A stretch of 64,000 nucleotides of DNA, taken from positions 186,001-250,000 of the forward strand of contig NZ_SMAF01000001.1 of assembly GCF_004343305.1 (NCBI RefSeq), read 5' to 3'. The notes beneath the pieces are model-generated. The model had not been told where the DNA came from, did not search any database, and saw only the letters and a list, made by a program, of their open reading frames with translations. The position numbers were made by a program, and so were the translations under genes. The number at the start of each line of letters is the position of its first letter. Position 1 is the first letter of the stretch. The DNA comes from Pseudofulvimonas gallinarii. Its GTDB lineage: Bacteria; Pseudomonadota; Gammaproteobacteria; Xanthomonadales; UBA2363. Positions 7,850 through 16,879 of the stretch are shown here, piece after piece.

Positions 7850-8736
7850 CCGCGGAAGGTCCTGCTCCAGCCGGCCGCGCAACGCTGGCCGGCTTCGCCG
7901 CCATCTGCCTGTGGTCGACGCTGGCGGTGCTGACGCTCGGCACCGCCGGCATGCCGCCGTTCCTGCTGCTTGCGCTGGGCTTCGGTATCGGCGGCCTGCT
8001 CGGCCTGGCCCTGCTGGTGCGTCCCGGCGGCGCCGGCCTGCAGGCATTGAGACAGCCGCCGCAGGCGTTCCTGCTTACGACCGCTTCGCTGTTCGGCTAT
8101 CACGCGCTGTACTTCATCGCGCTCAAGTCGGCGCCGGTGGTGCAGGCCAACCTGATCAACTACCTCTGGCCCCTGTTGATCGTGGTGTTCGCGGCGCTGC
8201 TGCTGCGCCAGCGCGTCGCCGGCCGGCAATGGCTGGGCGTGCTGACGGGACTGGCCGGCGCGATCCTGATCGTCACCGGCGGTGCCCGCATCGGCATCGA
8301 TCCGGCGCATTTGCCGGGCTACCTCGCCGCCCTCGGTGCGGCCGTCACCTGGGGCATTTATTCGGTGCTCAACCGCCGTTTCGCCCAGGTGCCTTCCGCC
8401 ACCATCGCCGGACCCTGCCTGGTCGTGTCCGTCCTCGGCGCGATCTGCCACGTCGTCCTGGAAAACGGGATCGCATGGGATGTGCGCACCGCCGCCATCG
8501 TCCTCGCGATGGGACTGGGGCCGGTGGGCATCGCCTTCTGGCTGTGGGATATCGGCACCAAGCGCGGCAGCCTGCCGGTGCTGGGCAACCTCGCCTACGC
8601 AACGCCCCTGCTTTCGACGCTTTGGCTGCTGATCGCCGGTGCCGCGACACCGCACTGGAGCCAGGCGGTGGCCTGCCTGCTCATCATCACGGGCGGACTG
8701 CTGGGGACCGCCAACGTCCGTGCGCCGCGGCGCTGA
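7846..8736 (+). CDS. EamA-family (DMT) exporter, YddG-like
   Basis: Inner-membrane transporter of the drug/metabolite superfamily with about ten helices in two EamA repeats (roughly residues 10-135 and 150-290). The length of 296 and segments such as FLLTTASLFGYHALYFIALKSAPVVQANLINYLWPLLIV resemble YddG-type aromatic amino acid exporters, with the second repeat reading GPVGIAFWLWDIGTKRGS. It starts with GTG inside the stop of the YbjN gene. Substrate is inferred by resemblance only. Confidence 0.85.
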   Translation: MTAEGPAPAGRATLAGFAAICLWSTLAVLTLGTAGMPPFLLLALGFGIGGLLGLALLVRPGGAGLQALRQPPQAFLLTTASLFGYHALYFIALKSAPVVQANLINYLWPLLIVVFAALLLRQRVAGRQWLGVLTGLAGAILIVTGGARIGIDPAHLPGYLAALGAAVTWGIYSVLNRRFAQVPSATIAGPCLVVSVLGAICHVVLENGIAWDVRTAAIVLAMGLGPVGIAFWLWDIGTKRGSLPVLGNLAYATPLLSTLWLLIAGAATPHWSQAVACLLIITGGLLGTANVRAPRR

Positions 8737-8790
8737 TCGCCGTGCCCACCTGCGCTAAGGTAGGGCTCCGGTGACGGGAGGACATTGGCG

Positions 8791-9522
8791 ATGAAAAGCT
8801 CTGCCGTACTTGGCCTGGCGCTGGGCCTGCTGTGCGCTCCGGCCGCCGCCGACGACGTGCTCCGTTTCCTGGATGCCCCCGATCGTCGCGGTGGCCAGGT
8901 ACTCGCACCACCGAACTGCCAGGGCGGCCTGCGCAATGACGACGGCAGTTTCGAAGGCGCGACCGGCTACGCCAATGCGGTCCAGGTCGGTGCCTACGTC
9001 ATGGCGCTCGACATTCCCGCAGGTTTCCAGCCGACGCGGGTCTGCCTGTGCTGGACGCGGGGCCCGTTCAACAACGGGACGGACCTGGACTTCGACGTCG
9101 TGTTCTTCGCCGACGACGGGGTCGGTGCCAAGGGCGAACCCGGTTTCCCGGGCACCGAACTGGGCCGCACCAGTGCCCGGGCGGAAGCCATCCCCGAGTT
9201 CCTGAAAGACGGCGTCGCCATGTACCCGGTCGATCTGCCACCGGAACTGCGCGCGCTGTCCGGCCGGATCCATGTCGGCGTGGAATGGCAGCCCTTCGTC
9301 AACCGGCAATTCTTCAACTGCAACGACACCGAAGCGGAGGGGTCGACGGAACGGCCGGTATTCGAGGGCTACAGCCACGTTCCGCCGGAGCCGTTCTGGT
9401 CGCCGCTGTCACCGATGCGTCCGACGTATCGAGCCTTCGGTACCGTGCTGTACGGCGAGCTCGTTGCCGCACACGATTTCGAATGTCGCGACGATCTTCC
9501 GGGCTGCATTCCGCCGCCCTGA
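8791..9522 (+). CDS. Secreted protein of unknown function
   Basis: A 243-residue protein not assigned to a known family. It opens with a signal peptide (MKSSAVLGLALGLLCAPAAA) and continues as a beta-rich domain with NDDGSFEGATGYA, LDIPAGFQPTRVCLCW, TDLDFDVVFFADDG and GRIHVGVEWQPFV, as seen in uncharacterised exported proteins of this lineage. Six or more Cys suggest disulfides. The end, HDFECRDDLPGC, recalls the D-x-F-E tails of other secreted proteins in this window. The ATG at 8791 is chosen over a TTG six bases upstream because GGGAGG sits nine bases ahead of it. Confidence 0.7.
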   Translation: MKSSAVLGLALGLLCAPAAADDVLRFLDAPDRRGGQVLAPPNCQGGLRNDDGSFEGATGYANAVQVGAYVMALDIPAGFQPTRVCLCWTRGPFNNGTDLDFDVVFFADDGVGAKGEPGFPGTELGRTSARAEAIPEFLKDGVAMYPVDLPPELRALSGRIHVGVEWQPFVNRQFFNCNDTEAEGSTERPVFEGYSHVPPEPFWSPLSPMRPTYRAFGTVLYGELVAAHDFECRDDLPGCIPPP

Positions 9523-9532
9523 GCAGCGCGGT

Positions 9533-10336
9533 TCACGTCACCGGCAAGGGTGGCGGATAGCGGCGCCCTTCGCGCACCGGCTGGAAACAGGGCGCGTCGT
9601 GATAGAAGTCGACGGTTCCCGCGCGCGGATGCCAGCCCGGCACGCCGGCCAGCGGCAGCGGACGCAGCTCCAGGGGATCGTTCAGCACCTGGCCGCTGCG
9701 GATCGCGCTCACCAGCGTATCCCGCGCGCGCCACGGATCGTCGCCGAGGACGACCATTGCCTTGCCGACCAGCCAGGGCTGCGGGTACAGCGCGTGTTCC
9801 AGCAGCGCGTGACCGAAAACGTGGATGTGGATGCGGTGCCGCCAGGCGCTGCCACCGTCGAGGAACAGCGTCGACCAGTCGTGCCGGTCCCAGGCAGGCA
9901 GCAGCGACGCGTCAGGCATCACGACGACGATACCGGCTTCGTCGAAGTGCGTCAGCGCGCATTGTCCGCGCGTCCTTTCGCGCCGGCCGACGATGCCGAT
10001 ATCGGCCACCTGGCGGGCGTTGAGGGCGCGCTTCAGGGCTGGATACTCCATCCAAACCAGCGCGTTCAGCAGGTCGTGCCAGTTGTCGGGACGCGTCGCC
10101 ACACGTCCTGTCGCGGCAATGCGCGTTTCGTAGTGATGGCCATCGGCAAGCAGTGCCGCATCCTGGCGTACAAAGCGGATGCCCGGATCGACGGCGCCCA
10201 TGCGCCGGTCGAGTTCATCCAGCGCCGGCCAGTGTTCCGCTCGCAGCAGGTCCAGATGTCGCGCGTAAGCGGCGAAGGCCGGATGGTCGAAACAGGCGGA
10301 ATCCACCGTCCCGCGCAACGGCGCGACGAAGCGCAT
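9533..10336 (-). CDS. DUF3025 family protein
   Basis: A 267-residue cytosolic protein with the DUF3025 hallmark block NWHDLLNALVWMEYPALKRALNARQ and later LTHFDEAGIVVV, and a C-terminal HVFGHALLEHALYPQPWLVGKA segment. The function of the family is unknown. Its ATG overlaps the rimO stop (TGATG on the minus strand), so it is the second gene of a rimO-DUF3025 operon. It converges on the secreted-protein gene 10 bp away. Confidence 0.85.
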   Translation of the reverse strand: MRFVAPLRGTVDSACFDHPAFAAYARHLDLLRAEHWPALDELDRRMGAVDPGIRFVRQDAALLADGHHYETRIAATGRVATRPDNWHDLLNALVWMEYPALKRALNARQVADIGIVGRRERTRGQCALTHFDEAGIVVVMPDASLLPAWDRHDWSTLFLDGGSAWRHRIHIHVFGHALLEHALYPQPWLVGKAMVVLGDDPWRARDTLVSAIRSGQVLNDPLELRPLPLAGVPGWHPRAGTVDFYHDAPCFQPVREGRRYPPPLPVT

Positions 10337-11670
10337 CAGTCGTCGGCGGACACGCCAAGCGGCCGCGCGAACAGGTCATGCTCGTCGCAGGCTTCGATCA
10401 CCACGTCGATGATGTCGCCGGGCTTGACGCCCTCCACCTGCTGCACATGGACCACGCCGTCGATCTCCGGCGCATCGGCCATCGAGCGCGCAGTGGCCAG
10501 GTCGTCTTCGGCGACATCGACGATCACCTTCTGCACGGTACCGATCTTGCGTTCCAGGCGCGCGGCACTGATCGCGGCCTGGTGCTCCATGAAACGCGCC
10601 AGCCGCTCCTCGCGCACCTCATCCGGCAGCGCGCCGGGAAGATCATTCGCCGCCGCGCCGTCGATCGGTGAATAGGCGAAGGCGCCGACGCGGTCGAGCT
10701 GCGCCTCGTCGAGGAAATCCAGCAGTTCCTCGAACTCCGCTTCCGTTTCGCCGGGAAATCCGACGATGAAGGTGGAGCGGATGGTCAGCTCCGGACAGGC
10801 CGCGCGCCACGCCTTGACGCGGTCGAGCACGCGCTCGACATTGCCAGGCCGCTTCATCAGGCGGAGGACGCGCGGGCTTGCGTGCTGGAATGGAATGTCG
10901 AGGTAAGGCAGCAGACGCCCCGCGGTCATCAGCGGGATCACCTCGTCGACGTGCGGATAGGGATAGACGTAATGCAGGCGGGTCCAGACACCCAGTTCCG
11001 ACAGGCCTTCGCACAGTTCCGTCATGCGCGTACGCCAGGCACGGCCGCGCCATTCGCGTTCGGCGTAGCGCAGGTCGACGCCATAGGCGCTGGTGTCCTG
11101 CGAAATCACCAGCAGCTCGCGCACGCCGCCGCGGACAAGCCGTTCGGCCTCGCGCAGCACATCGTCGACCGGGCGCGACACCAGGTCGCCGCGCATCGAC
11201 GGAATGATGCAGAAGCTGCAGCGATGGTTGCAGCCTTCGGATATCTTCAGGTAGGCGTAGTGCTTCGGCGTCAGCTTGATGCCGGTACCCGGCACCAGGC
11301 TGGTGAACGGGTCGTGCCGCGGCGGCAGCGCCTCGTGCACGGCGGTCAGCACGCTGGCGTAGTCCTGCGGGCCGCTGATCGAGAGCACGCCCGGGTGCGC
11401 CTCGCGGATGAGGTCGGCGCGCTTGCCGAGGCAGCCGGTGACGATCACCTTGCCGTTCTCCGAAATCGCTTCCCCGATCGCATCCAGCGATTCGGTCACG
11501 GCCGCCTCGATGAAGCCACAGGTATTGACCACCACGACATCGGCATCGTCGTAGGTGCCGACGACATCATATCCCTCGACCTTCAGCTGGGTGAGGATGC
11601 GCTCGGAATCGACGAGCGCCTTCGGACAGCCAAGGCTGACGAAACCGACTTTGGGCTGGCTGGTGGACAT
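10336..11670 (-). CDS. rimO: Ribosomal protein S12 methylthiotransferase
   Basis: Radical SAM enzyme that adds a methylthio group to an aspartate of ribosomal protein S12 using two 4Fe-4S clusters. The 444-residue product has the N-terminal cluster cysteines Cys15 ([12 protein letters not shown]), Cys51 and Cys80, and the radical SAM motif Cys147-x3-Cys151-x2-Cys154 (CNHRCSFC). A C-terminal TRAM domain covers about residues 375-440. The ATG at 11670 begins [16 protein letters not shown], and an upstream frame extension has no family similarity. Confidence 0.96.
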   Translation of the reverse strand: MSTSQPKVGFVSLGCPKALVDSERILTQLKVEGYDVVGTYDDADVVVVNTCGFIEAAVTESLDAIGEAISENGKVIVTGCLGKRADLIREAHPGVLSISGPQDYASVLTAVHEALPPRHDPFTSLVPGTGIKLTPKHYAYLKISEGCNHRCSFCIIPSMRGDLVSRPVDDVLREAERLVRGGVRELLVISQDTSAYGVDLRYAEREWRGRAWRTRMTELCEGLSELGVWTRLHYVYPYPHVDEVIPLMTAGRLLPYLDIPFQHASPRVLRLMKRPGNVERVLDRVKAWRAACPELTIRSTFIVGFPGETEAEFEELLDFLDEAQLDRVGAFAYSPIDGAAANDLPGALPDEVREERLARFMEHQAAISAARLERKIGTVQKVIVDVAEDDLATARSMADAPEIDGVVHVQQVEGVKPGDIIDVVIEACDEHDLFARPLGVSADD

Positions 11671-11905
11671 GGAGATGGGCCGGGAAAGAAGGCCGCGGAT
11701 TATAGCCGCCTGCCTCCATGAGGGCCGTGCCGCGGCAGAACCCGGGCTTTCCAAGGAGCGGAACAGGCGTTTCGGACACCCAGGACTTCCGGCCGTTGCG
11801 GATTGCGAACAAGGTCGTAGCCTGCGCCGCTACCGCCCGCCGCCGCCGCAATACCGCCGCGTCGGGCCGCGGGCAGTCCCGCCCTGGCCGTCCCGACGCG
11901 TTTCC
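11671..11905. other. Intergenic region upstream of rimO
   Basis: This stretch holds the rimO leader and presumably its promoter. No convincing gene, RNA or repeat was seen. The frames that remain open are short and have no recognisable motif. Confidence 0.4.
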
Positions 11906-12221
11906 ATGCAGTTGATCGACGACCCCAGCGCCTGCCTGCAGCTTGCACCCACGCTGGATTCTGGCCGGCCGTTTGCCACGACCGCCGCGGGCTGGCGCTG
12001 ATCCACAAGATCGACGGCTGGATCAGGTGTGCGTGGCGCCCGATATCGCCGCCGCGCTGCCCAGGTGGACAGCCGGCGGAAGAAACGTCGCCGTCGACGG
12101 CGGGACGACCCGTTCGCTGGCCGAGCCGCTCGCCTGGCGCCAGGACGCGGCGGGACGTGTCCCGGGGTTGGCGCTGGAGGACGGCCGCGAGCGCGAACGG
12201 ACCGTGGCCGGCTCTTTCTGA
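11906..12221 (+). pseudogene. Probable frameshifted small gene
   Basis: A frame starting MQLIDDPSACLQLAP and reading GRPFATTAAGWR ends at 12001. The plausible continuation shifts frame through LIHKIDGWI and then a third frame, LDQVCVAPDIAAALPRWTAGGRNVAVDGGTTRSLAEPLAW, up to ERERTVAGSF and a TGA at 12221. Each piece has coding-like composition and they follow one another in order, so a broken gene of roughly 105 codons is likely. The family is not recognised. A sequencing error could also produce this. Confidence 0.4.
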
Positions 12222-12316
12222 ACCGGCCTGCGCCGGGCCGCCCCGCCGGCCCGGCGCGTCGATACGTCGCCGGGCCAGGACTGCGTATGATCATGCAGGT
12301 ATCCGGTGGAGCCGAC

Positions 12317-12982
12317 ATGGGCGAACGTATCCAGATTCCCACCCAGGGCATGCAGTGCATCGGCGCCTGGCTGGCGCGACCGGCCGGCGCCCCCGTCGGC
12401 GGCGTGGTGATCGTGCAGGAGATCTTCGGTGTCAACGCGCACATCCGCAGCCTCGTCGAGCATTACGCATCGCTGGGCTTCGCGGCGATCGCCCCGGCAG
12501 TGTTCGACCACGTCGAAGCGGACGTCGAGCTGGGCTATGACGAGCCCGGCGTGGAGCGCGGTCGCGCCCTCGCCGCCGCTGTCGGTTTCGAGCGCGCGCT
12601 CGAAGCGGTGGTCAGCGCCGCCGAAGCGATCGCGTCGGCGGGCCGGATCGCCGCGATCGGGTTCTGCTGGGGCGGAACCGTTTCCTTCCTTGCCAACACG
12701 CGCCACGGCATGCCGGCCGCGAGTTATTACGGCGGGCGTACGGTCCCGTTCCTCGGTGAACGCCCGAAGGCGCCGCTGCTGATGCATTTCGGCGAGCGCG
12801 ATCCGATCATCCCGCCTGGGCACGTCGACCTGCACCGCCAGGCGCTGCCCGAGGCCGAAATCCATGTCTATCCTGCCGGCCACGGGTTCAATTGCGACCA
12901 GCGCGCCGACCATGACCCGGCCAGCGCCGCGCTTGCCGGACGCCGCACACTGGACTTCCTGCACAGGACGCTGAGGCCGTGA
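12317..12982 (+). CDS. Dienelactone hydrolase family protein
   Basis: A 221-residue cytosolic alpha/beta hydrolase with the Cys-His-Asp triad of dienelactone hydrolases: Cys117 in GFCWGG, the Asp in GERDPIIP and the His in PAGHGFNCD. Another family mark is GVVIVQEIFGVNAHIRSL near the N-terminus. Members hydrolyse lactones or esters, and the natural substrate here is unknown. The ATG at 12317 begins MGERIQIPTQG. The stop overlaps the GTG of the HIT gene in GTGA, so the two are coupled. Confidence 0.88.
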   Translation: MGERIQIPTQGMQCIGAWLARPAGAPVGGVVIVQEIFGVNAHIRSLVEHYASLGFAAIAPAVFDHVEADVELGYDEPGVERGRALAAAVGFERALEAVVSAAEAIASAGRIAAIGFCWGGTVSFLANTRHGMPAASYYGGRTVPFLGERPKAPLLMHFGERDPIIPPGHVDLHRQALPEAEIHVYPAGHGFNCDQRADHDPASAALAGRRTLDFLHRTLRP

Positions 12983-13389
12983 GCGACTTCCTGCTTCATC
13001 CGCAACTGCTTGCCGATACGCATCCAGTCTGCGAACTGGCGCTGTGTTCGGTGCGTCTCATGGACGATACGCGCTGGCCCTGGCTGATCCTGGTGCCTCG
13101 GCAACCATTCCTGCGCGAGCTGATGGACCTGTCGGCCGACGACCAGCTGGCGCTGCTCAAGGAGGTCAACCGCGCCGGACGCGTCCTGCAGCGCCTGTAC
13201 CGCTGCGAGAAGCTCAATGTCGCCGCGCTGGGCAACATGGTGCCGCAGCTGCACATCCACGTCATCGCACGGCACAAGGACGACTACGCCTGGCCGCGGC
13301 CGGTCTGGGGCAAGGGCACGGCGGTACCGTATTCACCGGAGCAGCTGTCGGAACAGCTGGTCGAACTGGCGCGTGCGCTGTCGGCCTGA
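12979..13389 (+). CDS. HIT-domain nucleotide hydrolase/transferase
   Basis: A 136-residue histidine-triad protein. The catalytic H-x-H-x-H motif appears as QLHIHVIARH, preceded by the nucleotide-contacting KLNVAALGNMV. It lacks the GRP pattern of Hint proteins and looks like the short HIT proteins common in gammaproteobacteria. The substrate is likely a nucleoside phosphate ester but is not defined. It starts with GTG overlapping the upstream hydrolase gene. Confidence 0.88.
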   Translation: MSDFLLHPQLLADTHPVCELALCSVRLMDDTRWPWLILVPRQPFLRELMDLSADDQLALLKEVNRAGRVLQRLYRCEKLNVAALGNMVPQLHIHVIARHKDDYAWPRPVWGKGTAVPYSPEQLSEQLVELARALSA

Positions 13390-13510
13390 ACGGCGCACAA
13401 GGCTCACGTTCGCTCTCCCGCCCAGCCTGAACCGTCCCCTGCGGCGGCGGTTTTCTTGCCCGTGGATCGACGTCAGAATCGGCACATCCGAATCACGATG
13501 GAGTACCTCC

Positions 13511-13951
13511 ATGCGCATTGCCCAGCGTTTCTGCCTGCCTGTCGCCCTGCTGCTCGCCTCCTCCACCGGCACCGCACTGGCGCAGCAATACGACTGCCAG
13601 ATGCGCTTCGAGATGAGTGGCTGGTCCGCCTTCTTCAAGACGGCCTCGGGCCACGGCACCGTGACCTGCAACAACGGGCAGCGCATGAGCGTGCGCCTGA
13701 GTGCAAAGGGAGGTGGCATCACCTTCGGCCGCTCCTCCATCGAGGACGGCCGCGGCGAGTTCTCGGGCGTGCGTGACATCAGCGAGGTGCTCGGCAGCTA
13801 CGTCAGCGCCGAAGCCCACGCCGGCGCGGTGCGTTCGGCCAAGGGCCAGGTCGTGACCAAGGGCGAAGTGTCGCTGGCACTGAGTGGCACCGGCCGCGGC
13901 TGGGACCTGGGCGTCGCCTTCGGCAAGTTCAGCATCGAGCGCGCGCGCTGA
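13511..13951 (+). CDS. Exported protein of unknown function
   Basis: A 146-residue protein with a signal peptide (about residues 1-24, ending TALAQQ), so probably periplasmic. The mature part is beta-rich with two Cys (YDCQMRF and GTVTCNNG) that could pair, and glycine-rich strands such as AKGGGITFGRSS and GRGWDLGVAFGKFS. I do not recognise the family. The ATG at 13511 follows GGAG and stands alone after the HIT gene with a 120-bp gap. Confidence 0.65.
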   Translation: MRIAQRFCLPVALLLASSTGTALAQQYDCQMRFEMSGWSAFFKTASGHGTVTCNNGQRMSVRLSAKGGGITFGRSSIEDGRGEFSGVRDISEVLGSYVSAEAHAGAVRSAKGQVVTKGEVSLALSGTGRGWDLGVAFGKFSIERAR

Positions 13952-14017
13952 GCGCGCTCCCGGGCACCGTACAGGCCCTCCGGCCGGCAGCGAACCGTCT
14001 GCCCCGGGATCGGTGGC

Positions 14018-14593
14018 TCAGGTGCGCGGCAGGGTGACGCCGCGCTGCCCCTGGTACTTGCCGCCGCGGTCGCCGTAGGAAGTCTCGCAGACATCATCGG
14101 GCGCGGACTGGAAGAACAGCATCTGCGCCACGCCTTCGTTGGCATAGATGCGCGCCGGCAGCGGCGTGGTGTTCGAGAACTCCAGCGTCACGTGCCCTTC
14201 CCATTCCGGTTCCAGCGGCGTGACGTTGACGATGATGCCGCAGCGGGCATAGGTGCTCTTGCCCAGGCAGACCACCAGCGTGTCGCGCGGAATACGGAAA
14301 TACTCGACCGTGCGCGCCAGGGCGAAGGAATTCGGCGGGATGATGCAGACGTCGCCGCGGAAGTCGACGAAATTCCGGGCGTCGAAATCCTTTGGATCGA
14401 CGATGGTCGAATTGATGTTTGTGAAGATCTTGAACTCGTCAGCGCAGCGCACGTCGTAGCCGTAGCTGGACGTGCCGTAGGAAATCATCCGGTGCCCGTC
14501 CTCGCGCATGCGTACCTGCCCGGCCTCGAAGGGCTCGATCATCCCTTTCTCTTCGGCCATGCGGCGGATCCAGCGGTCGGATTTGATGGTCAT
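14018..14593 (-). CDS. dcd: dCTP deaminase
   Basis: Converts dCTP to dUTP and ammonia, the main source of dUMP for thymidylate synthesis in gammaproteobacteria. The 191-residue length matches the family. Visible marks are [22 protein letters not shown], the [16 protein letters not shown] motif, [10 protein letters not shown] with the substrate-binding segment, and the catalytic Glu region [12 protein letters not shown]. The ATG at 14593 is set by homology, and the in-frame upstream extension is unrelated sequence. Confidence 0.97.
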   Translation of the reverse strand: MTIKSDRWIRRMAEEKGMIEPFEAGQVRMREDGHRMISYGTSSYGYDVRCADEFKIFTNINSTIVDPKDFDARNFVDFRGDVCIIPPNSFALARTVEYFRIPRDTLVVCLGKSTYARCGIIVNVTPLEPEWEGHVTLEFSNTTPLPARIYANEGVAQMLFFQSAPDDVCETSYGDRGGKYQGQRGVTLPRT

Positions 14594-14854
14594 GACGGTC
14601 GGCGGTCCTCGAGGGAGGGCAAGGTTAGCAGCATGCCCGGCCTCGCCCCAAGCCGATCGAACGATGGCGCCGGGACGCGTCCAGAATTGCCTTCGCCACC
14701 GTGCTAGCGTCGGTGCCCACGTCGGCCACCGGTGCAACCCCCCGCGTGCCGCCCGCCCGGGCGTCATCGTGGATGGGGAGCGTCCGTACCGGCATAAGAT
14801 CCGCGGGCTACGACCTGCGGCCGCTCACCCGTCTCACCTGATTCCGCACCCGCC

Positions 14855-16798
14855 ATGATCCGCATCCTCGCTTTCCTGTTCGGCTGCCTTGCCGGCCTGC
14901 CGGCGTTCGCCCATGCGCCTTCCGCCACCTCGGACCATGAGGTCGTCGTGATCAACTCGCCCCCGCCCGCCGTGGTGCAGGCGCTGGGCCAGCGGTTCGG
15001 ACACATCCTCCGCGATCCGAGATCCGGCGATGTGCGCGTGGAAGCGGACGGCGAGGACCGCGCCTGGCTGGCGGCGCAGCGCTTCCGCTTCGCGGTCGAC
15101 GACGAGGCCACGCAGTCGTTGCAACGCAGCCTGCTGCCGCTGCAGGCGCAGCGGGCGATTCCGGGCTACGCCTGCTACCGCACGGTCGAGGAAACGCAGC
15201 AGACCGTCGACAGCCTGGTGGATAACTACCCGCTGCTGGCCAGCGCCATCGACATCGGCGACAGCTGGCGCCGCACCCGCAACGGCGCGCAGGGCTACGA
15301 CCTGGTGGTGCTGAAGCTCACCAATTCCACGACCGGCGGCACCAAGCCGAAGATGTTCGTGATGAGTTCGGTGCATGCACGCGAATACACGCCTGCGGAA
15401 CTGATGACGCGCTACGCCGAGGAGCTGCTCGCCGGCTACGGCGTCGATCCGGACGCAACCTGGCTGCTCGACCACAACGAGTTCCATTTCCTTCTGCAGG
15501 CGAATCCGGACGGGCGCAAACGGGCTGAAGCCGGCAATTCCTGGCGCAAGAACGAGAACCTCGACTACTGCGGCAGCGGCACGCGGCCCGGTATCGACCT
15601 CAACCGCAATTTCCCGGTGTTCTGGAACTACAACAACGGCGGTTCGAGCACGTCGGCCTGCTCGGAAACCTATCGCGGTCCCGGCGCCGCCTCGGAACCG
15701 GAAACGCAGGCGGTCATCGAATACGTCCGCAGCATTTTCCCCGACACCCGCCCCGGCAATCCCGAAGACCCCTCCATTCCCGCCGATCCCGATACCCAGG
15801 GCCTGTTCCTGGACATCCACAGCTATTCACAGCTGGTGCTGTGGCCCTGGGGCCACAGCACGGCGCCGTCAGGCAACGCCGATGCACTGGCCACGCTGGG
15901 AATGCGCATGGCGTGGTTCAACGGCTACGAGCCGCAGCAGGCGGTCGGCCTCTATCCGACCCGCGGCACCACCGACGATTTCGCCTACGGTGAAATGGGC
16001 GTGCCCTCGTACACCATTGAACTGGGCGTCGCGTTTTTCGAGAACTGCACGACATTCCAGAACAACACCGCGCCGAAGAATCTGCAGGCGCTGCGCTACG
16101 CGGCGCGCACACTGCACGCGCCCTACCGCCTTCCAGCCGGCCCGGACGCCTATGACCTTTCAGTGGACGCGGATACCGTCGTTGCCGGCGAACCGGTGCG
16201 CCTGACCGCCCGGGTCGACGACAGCCGCTACCGGAACCAGCAGCAATCCACGCCGGCGCCGACCACGGCCCGGCCACACCATGTCATCGCCGGCGCGCGC
16301 TACTACATCGACCAGCTGCCGTGGGAATCCGGTGCCGTGGGCCAGCCGATGCTGCCCGGTGACGGCCACTTCGACGGCACCAGCGAACAGGTGTGGGTCG
16401 ACATCGACACCACGGCGCTTGCGCCGGGCCGCCACCTGGTCTTCGTGCAGGGCCATGACGCCGGGGGCGAATATGGCCCGCCGGCTGCCGTGTTCATCGA
16501 GATCAAGGAGCCCGCGCCAGCGCAGGCGGTGCTTGTCGGGCGGATCACCGACCGGGTCACCGGCGACGGCATCGACGGCGCACGGGTGCAGGCGGGCGAT
16601 GAAATCGTGATCAGCGAGGATGGCGACTACAGCTTCCTGATTGAACCGGGCAGCATGTCGGTGACGGTGAGCGCCGAAGGCTACCTGTCCGTCCCTGCGC
16701 GGACCGTCACCCTGGCCCCCGAAGAAACCGTGAATCTCGACTTCCCGCTGGTCCCGACCTCCGACGTGATCTTCGCTGACGGGTTCCACACCGATTGA
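14855..16798 (+). CDS. Secreted M14 zinc carboxypeptidase (copy 1)
   Basis: Exported metallocarboxypeptidase that would trim C-terminal residues from extracellular peptides. It has a signal peptide (residues 1-20) and an N-terminal pro-like region to about 100. The M14 catalytic domain (about 103-425) carries zinc ligands His174 and Glu177 (SSVHAREYTP) and His322 (DIHSYS), Arg251 in DLNRNFP and catalytic Glu389 (YTIELG). A beta domain follows (430-550), then a carboxypeptidase-regulatory-like repeat (about 557-632) absent from copy 2. The end is DVIFADGFHTD, close to the FADGFE tail found in other secreted proteins here. The next gene is a paralogue. Confidence 0.92.
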   Translation: MIRILAFLFGCLAGLPAFAHAPSATSDHEVVVINSPPPAVVQALGQRFGHILRDPRSGDVRVEADGEDRAWLAAQRFRFAVDDEATQSLQRSLLPLQAQRAIPGYACYRTVEETQQTVDSLVDNYPLLASAIDIGDSWRRTRNGAQGYDLVVLKLTNSTTGGTKPKMFVMSSVHAREYTPAELMTRYAEELLAGYGVDPDATWLLDHNEFHFLLQANPDGRKRAEAGNSWRKNENLDYCGSGTRPGIDLNRNFPVFWNYNNGGSSTSACSETYRGPGAASEPETQAVIEYVRSIFPDTRPGNPEDPSIPADPDTQGLFLDIHSYSQLVLWPWGHSTAPSGNADALATLGMRMAWFNGYEPQQAVGLYPTRGTTDDFAYGEMGVPSYTIELGVAFFENCTTFQNNTAPKNLQALRYAARTLHAPYRLPAGPDAYDLSVDADTVVAGEPVRLTARVDDSRYRNQQQSTPAPTTARPHHVIAGARYYIDQLPWESGAVGQPMLPGDGHFDGTSEQVWVDIDTTALAPGRHLVFVQGHDAGGEYGPPAAVFIEIKEPAPAQAVLVGRITDRVTGDGIDGARVQAGDEIVISEDGDYSFLIEPGSMSVTVSAEGYLSVPARTVTLAPEETVNLDFPLVPTSDVIFADGFHTD

Positions 16799-16879
16799 AC
16801 GCATAATGGCGACGAGGCCTGCGTGTGGGACGCGGGCCAAGCCGTCCCGTTCGATCGACCATCCATCCGTTGGAGACCG

